Positions 45,993 through 54,607 are shown, counted from the first letter of the stretch. The stretch is 64,000 nucleotides of DNA from Burkholderiaceae bacterium (GCA_031253795.1 JAIRVR010000009.1:1-64000); one strand, 5' to 3'. Translations and numbers: made by a program. The notes: generated from the sequence alone by a model not told the origin.

Positions 45993-46172
45993 TCAGCGCG
46001 AAGTCCGCGTATGGCCCACGTTGGTATCGATGGTCCCGAAGACCGTGACCCCGCTGCCATCGGACGCCTGGCTGCCGGGCGCATTGCCCGCCACCCCGCC
46101 CGCGCAGCCCGCCAGCACGGCGCATACCGCCAGCCATGCCGATGCGGCAAGACCTCGCATGCCGTGTTTCAT
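45993..46172 (-). CDS. Mini-lipoprotein with a porin-strand-like tail
   Basis: 59 residues. The signal peptide ends in the lipobox VLAGC with Cys23; only about 37 residues remain after cleavage. The mature end reads SGVTVFGTIDTNVGHTR, which resembles the first beta-strand of Burkholderiales porins (compare SSVTLYGIIDLSVR in the porin at 22751). AAGGAG lies 7 bases before the ATG at 46172 (a second ATG at 46175 is closer). It follows the phosphatase gene on the same strand. Function unknown; the lipidation signal is clear. Confidence 0.7.
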   Translation of the reverse strand: MKHGMRGLAASAWLAVCAVLAGCAGGVAGNAPGSQASDGSGVTVFGTIDTNVGHTRTSR

Positions 46173-46258
46173 CATCCATCTCCTTGAGGCACCGGCATCC
46201 AGCGGCCGGCAAGGGCCATGGTAGCCGTGCCGGCGCGCCAGACCGCCGGCCAGGGTCA

Positions 46259-47047
46259 TCACCCTTCGAGATAGAGCGCCGCCAGCCGGTCACGCGCGGC
46301 CGTGTCCACACCCAGGGCCTCGCGCAGATAGCGGTCCATGCCACCGAAGTCCGAACGCACCATGTCGGTCGCCGCGGTCAGGTAGGAGGCCTGCACGCGC
46401 CACAGCACGTCCAGCACCTCGGGCGGCATGGCCGCGAAGGTGGTGGCCGGGCGCTGGTAGAGCTGGTTGGTCAGCAGGTAGTCCTGCATGACCGTTTCCT
46501 CGTCCACGCCCAGGGCCGTGAGCAGCAGGGCCGCGGCCCAGCCCGTGCGGTCCTTGCCGGCCGTGCAGTGGAAGACCAGCGGGTCCTGGCTGTCGAGCAG
46601 CATCTGGAACAGTTGGGCAAAGCGCGGGGCATAGGCGTGCACGAAGCTGCGGTAGGTGTCCTGCATCAGCTCTTCGGCATGGGCGGCCGTGAGGTCGCGG
46701 CCCTCGGCCAGCAGGGCGCTGGCACGCTGCACCACGGTGGGCTCGACCACGAGCGCATGGCGCGCGATCCCCGGCCACTCATAGGCCAGGTGGGCGCTTT
46801 CCATCTTGCCGCGGAAATCCGCGCTGCGCGCAAGCTTCAGGCCCTGCAGCACCTGCAAGTCGGCCAGGCTCAGGCCGGCCAGGTGGTCGGCCCGGAACAG
46901 GGTGCGCCAGCGCACGCGGCGGCCGTCGAGGCCGGTGTAGCCACCGAGGTCGCGGAAATTGGAGGCGCCATCGAGCGCAATGGAGCGCGAGGGCGCGCTG
47001 GCGGAGGCAGCAGCAGCCGCCGCCGGGGTGAGCAGTTCGGTATCCAT
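46259..47047 (-). CDS. Tyrosine/dual-specificity phosphatase (PTP, Y_phosphatase3 type)
   Basis: 262 residues. The P-loop is VFHCTAGKDRTGWAAALLL (the CX5R motif), with an N-terminal NFRDLGGY block typical of bacterial Tyr phosphatases related to MptpB and lipid phosphatases. Substrates may be phosphotyrosine proteins or phosphoinositides; sequence cannot say. The ATG at 47047 begins MDTELLTP; an upstream in-frame ATG exists at 47065. It lies between topB and the mini-lipoprotein gene, all minus strand. Confidence 0.88.
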   Translation of the reverse strand: MDTELLTPAAAAAASASAPSRSIALDGASNFRDLGGYTGLDGRRVRWRTLFRADHLAGLSLADLQVLQGLKLARSADFRGKMESAHLAYEWPGIARHALVVEPTVVQRASALLAEGRDLTAAHAEELMQDTYRSFVHAYAPRFAQLFQMLLDSQDPLVFHCTAGKDRTGWAAALLLTALGVDEETVMQDYLLTNQLYQRPATTFAAMPPEVLDVLWRVQASYLTAATDMVRSDFGGMDRYLREALGVDTAARDRLAALYLEG

Positions 47048-47134
47048 GCCCCTAGGGTAGCCCAAGCATGTGTTGGCCGCATGTCAGCCCCGCGACCTCG
47101 CCCCCGGTGAACAGGGGCGTGGCGCGTGGTGCAC

Positions 47135-50038
47135 TCAGCCCAGGTGCGGGCCCAGCAGGCCCGCGAGCTCGAACATGCCCGCGCTGTCCTTGCCGAAGAC
47201 GGCACGCAGCTTGTCGTCGGCCACGATGGTGCGCTTGTCCTGCGGGTTCTGCAGGTTGTGGGTCTTGATGTATTCCCAGAGCTTCTTCACGGCCTCGGGG
47301 CGGCTCACGGCGTCGGCGCCGATCACGGCGGCCAGGGCCGCGCTGGGGGCCTTGCCCGCGGCCGTGCTGGACTTGCGCACGGTCTTGGCCGCCGTCTTGG
47401 TGGCGGCCTTCTTGGCGGGCGCCTTCTTGGCCGGCGTACTCTTGGCGGCCGCCGTCTTGCGTGGCGGGTATTTGCTGTCGCGCTGCTCGAACTCGAAGTT
47501 GACCTTGCCGGCCGCGCCGTCCCAGACCAGGAAGGCCTTGAAGTTGCGGCGCGTGCGGTTGGAGACGAACTTCTCCAGCAGGTCGGTCTTGCCGGTCTGC
47601 AGCAGCTTGTGCATCTGCTCGCGCTCTATGGGCTGCTGCAGGATGATCTGGCCGCTCTTGAAGTCGCAGCTGGGCGTGGCCTGGGCCAGCGTGGGCACGG
47701 CCTTGGAGCAGACATAGTTGCTGCCGTGCTCGAACACCGGCGCGCCGCACTTGGGGCAGGGACCCAGGGTCTGCTGGCTGGCGAAATCCACCAGCTCACC
47801 CGTGTCCTCGGAGGCCGCATCGTCGCCGAAGTCGAATTCCAGCTTGTAGTTGCCGGCCTCCTCGTCGCGCACGATGGTCACTTCGGCCACGAAGGGCCAG
47901 CCGGCCTTGGAGCGGAAGCCGTCCAGGGGCCCCAGGCGGCGCTCGCGCAGCAGCTGCTCGGCCTCGGCCGTCTCGAAGGTGCGGCCGGCCGGGGACTTGG
48001 TGAAGGAAAAGCCGCAGCCCGCGCTGTGCCCGTCGCTGCCGGTGCAGCCGTAGCGGCGGTAGTTTTCCTTGACCACGCCACCGCAGTTGGGGCAGGGCGT
48101 GGACAGGGTGGCGTAGTCGCCGGGCACGGTATCGCGGTCGTACTCCTTGGCCTTCTTGACCAGCTTTTCCGTCATGGACTGGATTTGCTGCATGAAGGCA
48201 TCGCGCGAGAGCTGGCCCTTTTCCATCTGGGCCAGCTTGTATTCCCACTCGCCCGTGAGGTCGGCACGCGACAGCTCCTCCACGCCCAGGCCGCGCAGCA
48301 GGGTCATGAGCTGGAAGGCCTTGGCCGTGGGAATGAGCTCGCGGCCTTCGCGCAGCATGTATTTTTCGGTCAGCAGGCCTTCGATGATGGCCGCGCGCGT
48401 GGCAGGCGTGCCCAGGCCCTTTTCCTGCATGGCCTCGCGCAGCTCATCGTCCTCGACCTGCTTGCCCGCGCTTTCCATGGCGCCCAGCAGCGTGGCTTCG
48501 GAGTAGCGCGCGGGCGGCTTGGTCTTGAGTCCCTTGGGGTCGACCTGGCTGGCGCGCGGCTGCTCGCCGGGCTGCACGGCCACCAGGGGCTGGCCCTTGT
48601 CGCCGGCCTGGCCGCCTTCGACCTCGTTGGCCGCTTCCTTGCCGTAGATGGCCAGCCACCCGGGCTTGACCAGGACCTTGCCCTCGGTCTTGAAGCTGTG
48701 CTGCTCGACCTTGCTGATGCGCGTGGTGACCTGGTGCTCCGCGCTGGGGAAGAACACGGCCATGAAACGGCGCACCACCAGGTCATAGAGCTTTTGCTCG
48801 GCCTCGGACAGGCCGCTGGGAGCCTGCGTGGTCGGGATGATGGCAAAGTGGTCCGAGACCTTGCTGTTGTCGAAGATCCGCTTGCTGGGACGCACATAGT
48901 TCTCGTCCAGCGCCTGCTGGGCAAACGGTGCCAGATGGCGCATGCCGCTGCCGGCCAGCATGGAGAAGGTCTGGTGCGCCACGGGCAGATAGTCCTCGGG
49001 CAGGGCACGCGAGTCGGTACGCGGATAGGTCAGGGCCTTGTGGCGTTCGTACAGGCTCTGGGCCAGCGCCAGCGTGGTCTTGGCCGAGAAGCCGAACTTG
49101 CCATTGGCCTCGCGCTGCAGGCTGGTCAGGTCGAACAGCAGGGGGCTGGCCTGGGACGTGGGCTTGGATTCCTCGCTGACCTGGGCCGGCTTGCCGCGCA
49201 CGGCGTCGGCAATCGCCTGGGCATCGCGCTGGTTCCAGATGCGGTCGGCACGGGCCTCGGCATCCTCGCCCTTCTTCCACTGCGGATCGAACCACTTGCC
49301 CAGGTACTGGCCGGCCTGGGCATCGAAGCCCGCGTGCACTTCCCAGTAGTCGCGGCTGACGAACTTGCGGATCTTTTCCTCGCGCTCCACGACCAGGGAC
49401 AGCGTGGGCGTCTGCACGCGGCCCACCGTGGTCAGGAAGAAGCCGCCGTCGCGCGAATTGAAGGCCGTCATCGCGCGCGTGCCGTTGATGCCCACCAGCC
49501 AGTCGGCCTCGGAGCGGCTGCGCGCAGCGCTGGCCAGGCCCAGCATCTGTGCATCGCTGCGCAGGTTCTGGAAGCCGTCACGGATGGCCTGGGGCGTCAT
49601 GGACTGCAGCCACAGGCGCTTGACGGGCTTGCCCAGACCCTTGCCGTCGGGCTTGGCGCCCGCGGCGTACTGCTCGATCAGGCGGAAGATCAGCTCCCCT
49701 TCGCGGCCCGCGTCACAGGCGTTGATGAGTTCGGTCACGTCCTTGCGCTTGGCCAGCCGGACCACGGCATTGAGCCGGCTCTTGGTCTTGTCCACGGGCT
49801 TGAGGTCGAAATACGGCGGGATCACGGGCAGGTTGGCGAAACTCCATTTGCCGCGCTTGACGTCGAATTCCTCGGGCGCCTGGATTTCCACCAGGTGGCC
49901 CACGGCACTGGTCACGACGTAGTGCTCGCTCTCGAAGTATTCATCGTGCTTTTCGAATTTGCCGGCCACCGGGGTCAGCGCTCGGACGATGTCCTGCGCC
50001 ACCGAAGGCTTCTCAGCAATCACCAGGGTCTTTGTCAT
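47135..50038 (-). CDS. topB: DNA topoisomerase III with C-terminal SWIB domain
   Basis: 967-residue type IA topoisomerase. The Toprim domain covers residues 1-140 (IAEKPSVAQDI; acidic DAGREGE at 109-115). The catalytic Tyr338 lies in ALTYPRTDSRALPEDY. Two zinc-binding regions follow (CPNCGG with CTGSDGHSAGCGF, and CPKCGAPVFEHG). A Lys/Ala/Pro/Thr-rich linker resembling histone H1 tails then leads to a C-terminal SWIB/MDM2-type domain (about 890-967: VSRPEAVKKLWEYIKTHNLQ, KRTIVADDKLRAVFG). SWIB fusions to type IA topoisomerases are known in Chlamydia and some betaproteobacteria. It relaxes and decatenates DNA. It is divergent from a SET gene. Confidence 0.95.
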   Translation of the reverse strand: MTKTLVIAEKPSVAQDIVRALTPVAGKFEKHDEYFESEHYVVTSAVGHLVEIQAPEEFDVKRGKWSFANLPVIPPYFDLKPVDKTKSRLNAVVRLAKRKDVTELINACDAGREGELIFRLIEQYAAGAKPDGKGLGKPVKRLWLQSMTPQAIRDGFQNLRSDAQMLGLASAARSRSEADWLVGINGTRAMTAFNSRDGGFFLTTVGRVQTPTLSLVVEREEKIRKFVSRDYWEVHAGFDAQAGQYLGKWFDPQWKKGEDAEARADRIWNQRDAQAIADAVRGKPAQVSEESKPTSQASPLLFDLTSLQREANGKFGFSAKTTLALAQSLYERHKALTYPRTDSRALPEDYLPVAHQTFSMLAGSGMRHLAPFAQQALDENYVRPSKRIFDNSKVSDHFAIIPTTQAPSGLSEAEQKLYDLVVRRFMAVFFPSAEHQVTTRISKVEQHSFKTEGKVLVKPGWLAIYGKEAANEVEGGQAGDKGQPLVAVQPGEQPRASQVDPKGLKTKPPARYSEATLLGAMESAGKQVEDDELREAMQEKGLGTPATRAAIIEGLLTEKYMLREGRELIPTAKAFQLMTLLRGLGVEELSRADLTGEWEYKLAQMEKGQLSRDAFMQQIQSMTEKLVKKAKEYDRDTVPGDYATLSTPCPNCGGVVKENYRRYGCTGSDGHSAGCGFSFTKSPAGRTFETAEAEQLLRERRLGPLDGFRSKAGWPFVAEVTIVRDEEAGNYKLEFDFGDDAASEDTGELVDFASQQTLGPCPKCGAPVFEHGSNYVCSKAVPTLAQATPSCDFKSGQIILQQPIEREQMHKLLQTGKTDLLEKFVSNRTRRNFKAFLVWDGAAGKVNFEFEQRDSKYPPRKTAAAKSTPAKKAPAKKAATKTAAKTVRKSSTAAGKAPSAALAAVIGADAVSRPEAVKKLWEYIKTHNLQNPQDKRTIVADDKLRAVFGKDSAGMFELAGLLGPHLG

Positions 50039-50155
50039 TGTGTGTGCTCGTCATTCATCGCAGCGCCAGCATGATGCGGCCTGCGCTTCTACAATCCATG
50101 GCTTACGCGTGCACGCGCACGCGCATGTGTGCCTATTCAAGTTATCAGAGAAAAC

Positions 50156-50782
50156 ATGTCCCGCACAGCCTTGCCCCCATCCGGCGGCCGCCGCATCCAG
50201 ACCCGCCGCTCGGGCGTCCATGGCAAAGGCGTGTTCGCCGCGCAGGATATTGCCGAAGGTGAAACCATCATCGAGTATGTGGGTGAAATCATCACTTGGC
50301 AGCAAGCCCAGGACCGCCATCCCCACGATCCTGCGCAGCCCAATCACACCTTTTACTTCCACGTCGATGAAGACCGCGTGATCGATGCCAATTACGGTGG
50401 CAATTCCTCGCGCTGGATCAACCACAGCTGCGCGCCCAATTGCTACACCGACGAACGCGAGGGCCGCATCTTCATCACCGCGCTGCGCAATATCGCCGCT
50501 GGCGAGGAGTTGAGCTACGACTACGGCCTCATCATCGACGAGCCCTATACCAGGAAGCTCAAGGCCGAATACCCCTGCTGGTGCGGCGCCGACAGCTGCC
50601 GCGGCACCCTGCTCGCACCCAAGCGCGGCTGGCGCCCGCCCATGCCCGGCGATGCCCAGCCGGCGGCCAGCGCCGCGGCATCGTCCGACAAGCAGACCGC
50701 GGGCAAGCGCAAGCAGGGCACCAAGCCCTCTCGCCCCAAGGCAAAGACGAAGGCAAAGGCCAAGCCGAAGGACCGCGCATGA
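50156..50782 (+). CDS. SET-domain protein lysine methyltransferase-like, with lysine-rich tail
   Basis: 208 residues. The SET domain has RRSGVHGKGVFAAQDIAEG, the SAM/active-site knot NSSRWINHSCAPNC and GEELSYDYG. A post-SET zinc-type cluster (CWCGADSCRGTLL) follows with the cysteines intact. The last 30 residues are Lys/Ala/Pro-rich (KRKQGTK, KAKTKAKAKPKDRA), like a histone H1 tail. SET enzymes transfer methyl groups to protein lysine; the bacterial target is unknown. A start at 50129 is also in frame. A TACAAT-like -10 lies at 50090-50095. The stop overlaps birA by 4 bases. Confidence 0.88.
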   Translation: MSRTALPPSGGRRIQTRRSGVHGKGVFAAQDIAEGETIIEYVGEIITWQQAQDRHPHDPAQPNHTFYFHVDEDRVIDANYGGNSSRWINHSCAPNCYTDEREGRIFITALRNIAAGEELSYDYGLIIDEPYTRKLKAEYPCWCGADSCRGTLLAPKRGWRPPMPGDAQPAASAAASSDKQTAGKRKQGTKPSRPKAKTKAKAKPKDRA

Positions 50783-51609
50783 TGGCCTCGGACCCCATCC
50801 ACTGGCCCGCGGAATCGCTGTGGCAGGCCATAGAGCCGCAACTGCCGGGCTTTTCCGTGGAGATCGTGCCCAGCATAGGTTCGACCAACACCGAACTGAT
50901 GGCGCGTGCCCGCGACGGCCGCAACGAGCCCGTGCTGCTGGTGACCGAGCAGCAGACGGCGGGCCGGGGCCGGCTGGGCCGCGAGTGGACCAGCGGCATC
51001 GGTGACTCGCTGACTTTCTCACTGGGCCTGCCGCTGGCACCCGCCGACTGGTCGGGACTGTCCCTGGCCGTGGGCCTGAGCGTGGCGCAGAGCCTGCAGC
51101 CCCATTTGCCGCCCCAGGGTGGCACGCGTCCACGCATCGGCCTCAAATGGCCCAACGACCTGTGGATCGATGGCGACCGCAAGCTGGGCGGCATTCTGAT
51201 CGAGACGGCCAGCTTCGTGGGCACCGCCGCCCACGAACCCGGCACGCCGCGCTACGTGGTGGTGGGCATAGGCCTGAACATCCGCCCACGCCCCGGTGAT
51301 GGCATGCGCACGCCACCGGCCTGCCTGCTGGAGCTGGACGAGCGCCTGGACGCGCCCACCGCGCTGGCCTGCGTGCTGCCCGCCCTGGTCTCCGACATCC
51401 AGACCTTTGCCGCCCAGGGCTTTGCGCCTCTGGTGGAACGCTTTGCCCAGCGCGACCTGCTGCGCGGCCGGGCCGTCCACCTCAGCGACGGCGCCAGCGG
51501 TGTGGCCGAGGGCGTGGGCCCCGATGGCGCCCTGCTGGTGCGCACGGCCCAGGGCCTGCAGGCCGTGACCAGTTCCGAGATCAGCGTACGGCCTGCCGCT
51601 GTAGGCTAG
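50779..51609 (+). CDS. birA: Biotin-[acetyl-CoA-carboxylase] ligase, group I (no HTH)
   Basis: 276 residues. The biotinyl-AMP loop TAGRGRLGREW and KWPNDLWIDGDRKLGGIL identify the ligase; the GLNI segment and a C-terminal SH3-like domain (LRGRAVHLSDGASGVAEG) follow. There is no N-terminal winged helix, so it is a ligase without the BirA repressor function. It attaches biotin to the biotin carboxyl carrier protein. Translationally coupled to the SET gene (ATGA). The downstream SPOR-like gene follows by 27 bases; coaX, which often follows birA in Burkholderiales, is absent. Confidence 0.93.
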   Translation: MMASDPIHWPAESLWQAIEPQLPGFSVEIVPSIGSTNTELMARARDGRNEPVLLVTEQQTAGRGRLGREWTSGIGDSLTFSLGLPLAPADWSGLSLAVGLSVAQSLQPHLPPQGGTRPRIGLKWPNDLWIDGDRKLGGILIETASFVGTAAHEPGTPRYVVVGIGLNIRPRPGDGMRTPPACLLELDERLDAPTALACVLPALVSDIQTFAAQGFAPLVERFAQRDLLRGRAVHLSDGASGVAEGVGPDGALLVRTAQGLQAVTSSEISVRPAAVG

Positions 51610-51636
51610 GGCCTCACACACACCGCCGGAACACAG

Positions 51637-52338
51637 ATGCTGCGAATCGCTTTCTTGCTGCTGGTGCTCGCCAATGCCGGCTACTACCTCTGGGGCCACG
51701 GCCAGCTGGCTTCCCTGGGCCTGGCCCCGTCGCCCCAGTCCGAGCCCGAGCGCCTGGCGCAGCAGATCCACCCCGAAGCCCTGAGCCTGCTGACAGCGGA
51801 GCCCGCTCCGCAGCCGGCGCCCGAGTCGCAGTCCGTGGCCGAGACCACCCCGCCGGCACCCACCACGCCCGCAGGCAATGGCCAGCCCACGAGCTGCCTG
51901 ATGGCCTCCGGCATCGAGGAGCGCTATGCCGATGCCCTGCGCCGCGGCCTGCAGGCCCAGGTGGCCAGCGACCAGTGGGACCTGAGCAGCAACCACCAGC
52001 CGGGCCGCTGGATGGTCTACATGGGCAAGTTCCCCGACGCCGATTTCCTGGAGCGCAAGCGCGCCGAACTGCGCTCGCGCAAGATCGACTTCGACCGCGC
52101 GGGCGGCGCGCTGGAACCCGGCCTGTCGCTGGGGCGCTTTTCCAGCGAAGAGGCCGCCACGCGCGAGCTCACCAACCTGGCACGCCAGGGCGTGCGCACG
52201 GCGCGCGTGGTCCAGGAGCGGCCCGACGTGACGCTGTACACGCTGCGTCTGCCCCAGGCCACGGCGGCTTTGCGCTCCCAGGTGGAAGCCATGGGCGGCA
52301 AGGCCGCCTTCGAAGGCAAGCCCTTCCGGCCCTGCTGA
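51637..52338 (+). CDS. SPOR-domain-like membrane-anchored protein
   Basis: 233 residues: one N-terminal membrane helix (residues 3-20), a Pro/Ala-rich periplasmic linker (to about 85), and a C-terminal region with the repeated beta-alpha pattern of SPOR domains (GRWMVYMGKFPDADFLERKRAELRSR; GLSLGRFSSEEAATRELTNLARQG). SPOR domains bind denuded glycan strands at division sites. Two cysteines, at CLMASG and the C-terminal PC, may form a disulfide. It follows birA on the same transcript. SPOR assignment is from pattern. Confidence 0.78.
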   Translation: MLRIAFLLLVLANAGYYLWGHGQLASLGLAPSPQSEPERLAQQIHPEALSLLTAEPAPQPAPESQSVAETTPPAPTTPAGNGQPTSCLMASGIEERYADALRRGLQAQVASDQWDLSSNHQPGRWMVYMGKFPDADFLERKRAELRSRKIDFDRAGGALEPGLSLGRFSSEEAATRELTNLARQGVRTARVVQERPDVTLYTLRLPQATAALRSQVEAMGGKAAFEGKPFRPC

Positions 52339-52358
52339 GCGCCCTGCCCCGGCACAAA

Positions 52359-52392
52359 AAGGCCCGCCGGCCCCTTGGGGCTGGCGGGCCTT
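52359..52392. terminator. Bidirectional terminator
   Basis: AAGGCCCGCC / GGCGGGCCTT outer stem enclosing GCCCC/GGGGC, between convergent genes. The T run (TTTTT) is on the minus-strand side, so it best serves the amidohydrolase gene. Confidence 0.8.
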
Positions 52393-52422
52393 CGTCATGC
52401 AGGCGCCGGGATCAGGCGGCGT

Positions 52423-53355
52423 TCACAGTGATCGCGGGTCCAGGGCCATGAGCTGCTCCACCAGCACCTTCAGGTCCGTGGTCAGGCGCAGGTAGCCGGC
52501 CTGGTCCAGTTCCAGGGTCTGCTCGTCCATGTACAGCTTGCGGTTGATCTCGATCTGGATGCTGTGGCGGTGCTCGGCCGGCTTGCCATAGCGGCGCACC
52601 AGCTCCACGCCCTTGTAGGGATGGTTGTAGTCCACGCTGTAGCCGCGCTCGCGCAGGAAGCTGCAGATGCGCTGCGACAGCGCAGGGTCGGACGTGCTGC
52701 CGTCGCGATCACCGATGACGAAGTCGGCATGGACCAGGCCCGGGTGCAGCGTGGCATGGCTGGCCGCGATCGAAGGCATGGAGTGGCAGTTGATGTGGAT
52801 GCTGTAGCCATGGCGGGCATGGGCGGCGTCAATGGCACGCTCCACGGCCGCGTGGTAGGGCTTCCAGCAGCGCTCGATGCGCTGCAGCAGCTCATCGGCG
52901 GGCAGCTGGCGATCGTAGATGGGCACGCCTTCATCGGTGAACTTCCAGATCAGGCCCTTGCCCAGGCGCACCTTCTGCAGCACGACCGGGTCGGTGGTCA
53001 CGGGCAGCGGCCAGTCGCCAGCGATCATGCTGGTGTCGATCTCGGTGGTGTCGCGGTTGGCGTCCAGGTAGATGCGCGGGAAATGCGCTTCCACCCAGCC
53101 CACGCCCATGCCGGGGGCAAAGGCGTAGATTTTTTCCACATGGGTGTCTTCCGCCTGGCGCAGCGTGGCCAGGGGCAGGCAGGAGCCGAAGTCGGCGGGG
53201 TAGACCGTGCCGCTGTGCGGAGAGTCCAGCACCACGGCGCTGGAACCGGCCACGCTGGAGACCATGGGCTGCGCGGCCTCGGCCGTGCCCGAGCCGGTGG
53301 CTCCGGGCTGAGATTGCAGGAAGTTCTGACTGATCAGTCGCAAGACGGGATGCAT
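52423..53355 (-). CDS. N-formylglutamate amidohydrolase-like protein
   Basis: 310 residues of the FGase/HutG2 family: SPHSGTVYP with the first metal His, RQAEDTHVEKIYAFAP, YLDANRDTTEID, INCHSMPS and DFVIGDRDGSTS, plus SIQIEINRKLYMDE near the end. These zinc enzymes remove formate from N-formyl-glutamate in histidine breakdown, but no hut genes are nearby, so the substrate may differ. The N-terminal 30 residues are variable. It may share a transcript with the Bug receptor upstream, separated by a GC-rich repeat. Confidence 0.88.
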   Translation of the reverse strand: MHPVLRLISQNFLQSQPGATGSGTAEAAQPMVSSVAGSSAVVLDSPHSGTVYPADFGSCLPLATLRQAEDTHVEKIYAFAPGMGVGWVEAHFPRIYLDANRDTTEIDTSMIAGDWPLPVTTDPVVLQKVRLGKGLIWKFTDEGVPIYDRQLPADELLQRIERCWKPYHAAVERAIDAAHARHGYSIHINCHSMPSIAASHATLHPGLVHADFVIGDRDGSTSDPALSQRICSFLRERGYSVDYNHPYKGVELVRRYGKPAEHRHSIQIEINRKLYMDEQTLELDQAGYLRLTTDLKVLVEQLMALDPRSL

Positions 53356-53440
53356 GGGGAAAGTGGTCTGTCTCGTTTACGCATTGCGCCGCTGCGCTGC
53401 GGGTGCCCCTCCATGAAACCGGCGCGCCCCAGGCCAGGGA

Positions 53441-53526
53441 CGCCGAGCAAGGGCCGCCCCGCAGCGAGGGCGTCGTCCCCCTCCCGCGAAGCGAGAGAGG
53501 GGGAGGCGCGAAGCGCCTCAGGGGGA
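53441..53526. repeat. GC-rich intergenic repeat element with two hairpins
   Basis: Contains TCCCCCTC / GAGGGGGA (53476-53483 with 53497-53504) and GAGGCGC-GAA-GCGCCTC (53503-53519), then CAGGGGG. This combination of AGCGAGGGCGTC and GCGAAGCG boxes matches my memory of a dispersed Comamonadaceae intergenic repeat. Located between the Bug gene stop and the amidohydrolase start; it may act as a terminator or mRNA stabiliser. Confidence 0.6.
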
Positions 53527-53529
53527 GCC

Positions 53530-54498
53530 TCAATCCAGCTGGATCTGGGCGGTGGCAGCCACCTTCTTCATCTTGGCGACTTCGCTGGCGATCTGCTTGG
53601 TGAAGGCCTCGCTGGTGGTGCCGGAGATGTACAGGCCCTGGGCTGCCATGCGCTTTTGCACGGCCGGGTCCTTGAGGGCGGCGACGATGGCCTTTTGCAC
53701 ACGGGCGATCTGTTCGGGCGGCGTGCTCTTGGGCGCCACCAGGCCGAACCACGAGGGATCGTTGAGGTCGGCATGGCCGGCTTCGGCATAGGTCTGCACA
53801 TCGGGCAGCACGTCCAGGCGCTCATGCCAGGACACTGCCAGGGCCTTGACCTTGCCGCCCTTGATGTGGGGCAGCGAGGAAGCGACCTGGTCGAAGTACA
53901 CGGGCACCTGGCCGCCGAGCACGTCGTTGATGGCCGGGCCCGCACCACGGTAGGGAATGTGCTGCATCTCGGTGCCCGTGCTCTTCATGAACTGGGCGCC
54001 CCACATGTGGCCGATGGTGCCGTTGCCGGGGGTGGCGAAGCTGACCTTGCCGGGGTTGGCCTTGAGGTACTTCACGAACTCGGCGAAATTGTTGGCCGGC
54101 ACGAGCTTGGGATTGATCACGATGACGCCCGGGGCCTTGACGATTTCGGTCACACCGACGAAGTCGTTGATGGCGTCGTAGGGCAGCTTCTTGAACACGG
54201 CGGGGTTGACGCCGTGCGTGGACAGGGTAGCGATGCCGAAGGTCACGCCGTCGGTGGCACGCGCCACTTCGGCCATGCCGATGGAGCCGCCGGCACCGGC
54301 CTTGTTCTCGATCACCACGGGCTGGCCGCCCAGCAGCTTGGGCAGCACGTCCTGCATGTTGCGGGGCACCATATCGGTGGAGCCACCGGCCGGGAAGGGC
54401 ACGACGATGCGCAGGGGACGGGTGGTTTCCTGGGCGAAGGACATTCCAGGAACGACAGAAGAAGCGGCAATGGATGCGAGGAAATGACGACGCTGCAT
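53530..54498 (-). CDS. Bug/TctC-family periplasmic receptor
   Basis: 322 residues. The leader QRRHFLASIAASS has an arginine pair, with cleavage near FAQ at residue 23. Signatures are VVPFPAGGSTDMVPR, VIENKAGAGGSIG, TPGNGTIGHMWG, HIPYRGAGPAINDV and TPPEQIARVQKAIV. It is divergent from a GcvA-type LysR gene and close to a TctD/TctE-like pair, so it may be the substrate-binding partner regulated by them (inference). No TctA/TctB genes are visible. Confidence 0.92.
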   Translation of the reverse strand: MQRRHFLASIAASSVVPGMSFAQETTRPLRIVVPFPAGGSTDMVPRNMQDVLPKLLGGQPVVIENKAGAGGSIGMAEVARATDGVTFGIATLSTHGVNPAVFKKLPYDAINDFVGVTEIVKAPGVIVINPKLVPANNFAEFVKYLKANPGKVSFATPGNGTIGHMWGAQFMKSTGTEMQHIPYRGAGPAINDVLGGQVPVYFDQVASSLPHIKGGKVKALAVSWHERLDVLPDVQTYAEAGHADLNDPSWFGLVAPKSTPPEQIARVQKAIVAALKDPAVQKRMAAQGLYISGTTSEAFTKQIASEVAKMKKVAATAQIQLD

Positions 54499-54563
54499 AA
54501 GTTCTCTCTAGTTGATGAGGACAGATTAAAAGAATTTACTCCGGGAAAAAAGCAAATACTGTG

Positions 54564-54587
54564 CCTGTTAATATTCCGAACAGGAAT
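54564..54587. promoter_or_regulatory. Candidate LysR operator between bug and lysR
   Basis: CCTGTT-N9-AACAGG (54564-54569 and 54579-54584) overlaps ATTCC-GAACA-GGAAT (54573-54587) in an AT-rich 109-bp divergent region. Position and dyad symmetry suit an autoregulating LysR; the classic T-N11-A form is not exact. Confidence 0.5.
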
Positions 54588-54607
54588 AGTTTCATCATAT
54601 CCCTGTC

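Noticed and set aside
47126-50074. A 982-codon open frame antisense to topB
   Set aside because: Mirror frame produced by GC-rich codon bias; composition is Gly/Ala/His/Arg-rich with no domain, and topB is certain on the other strand.
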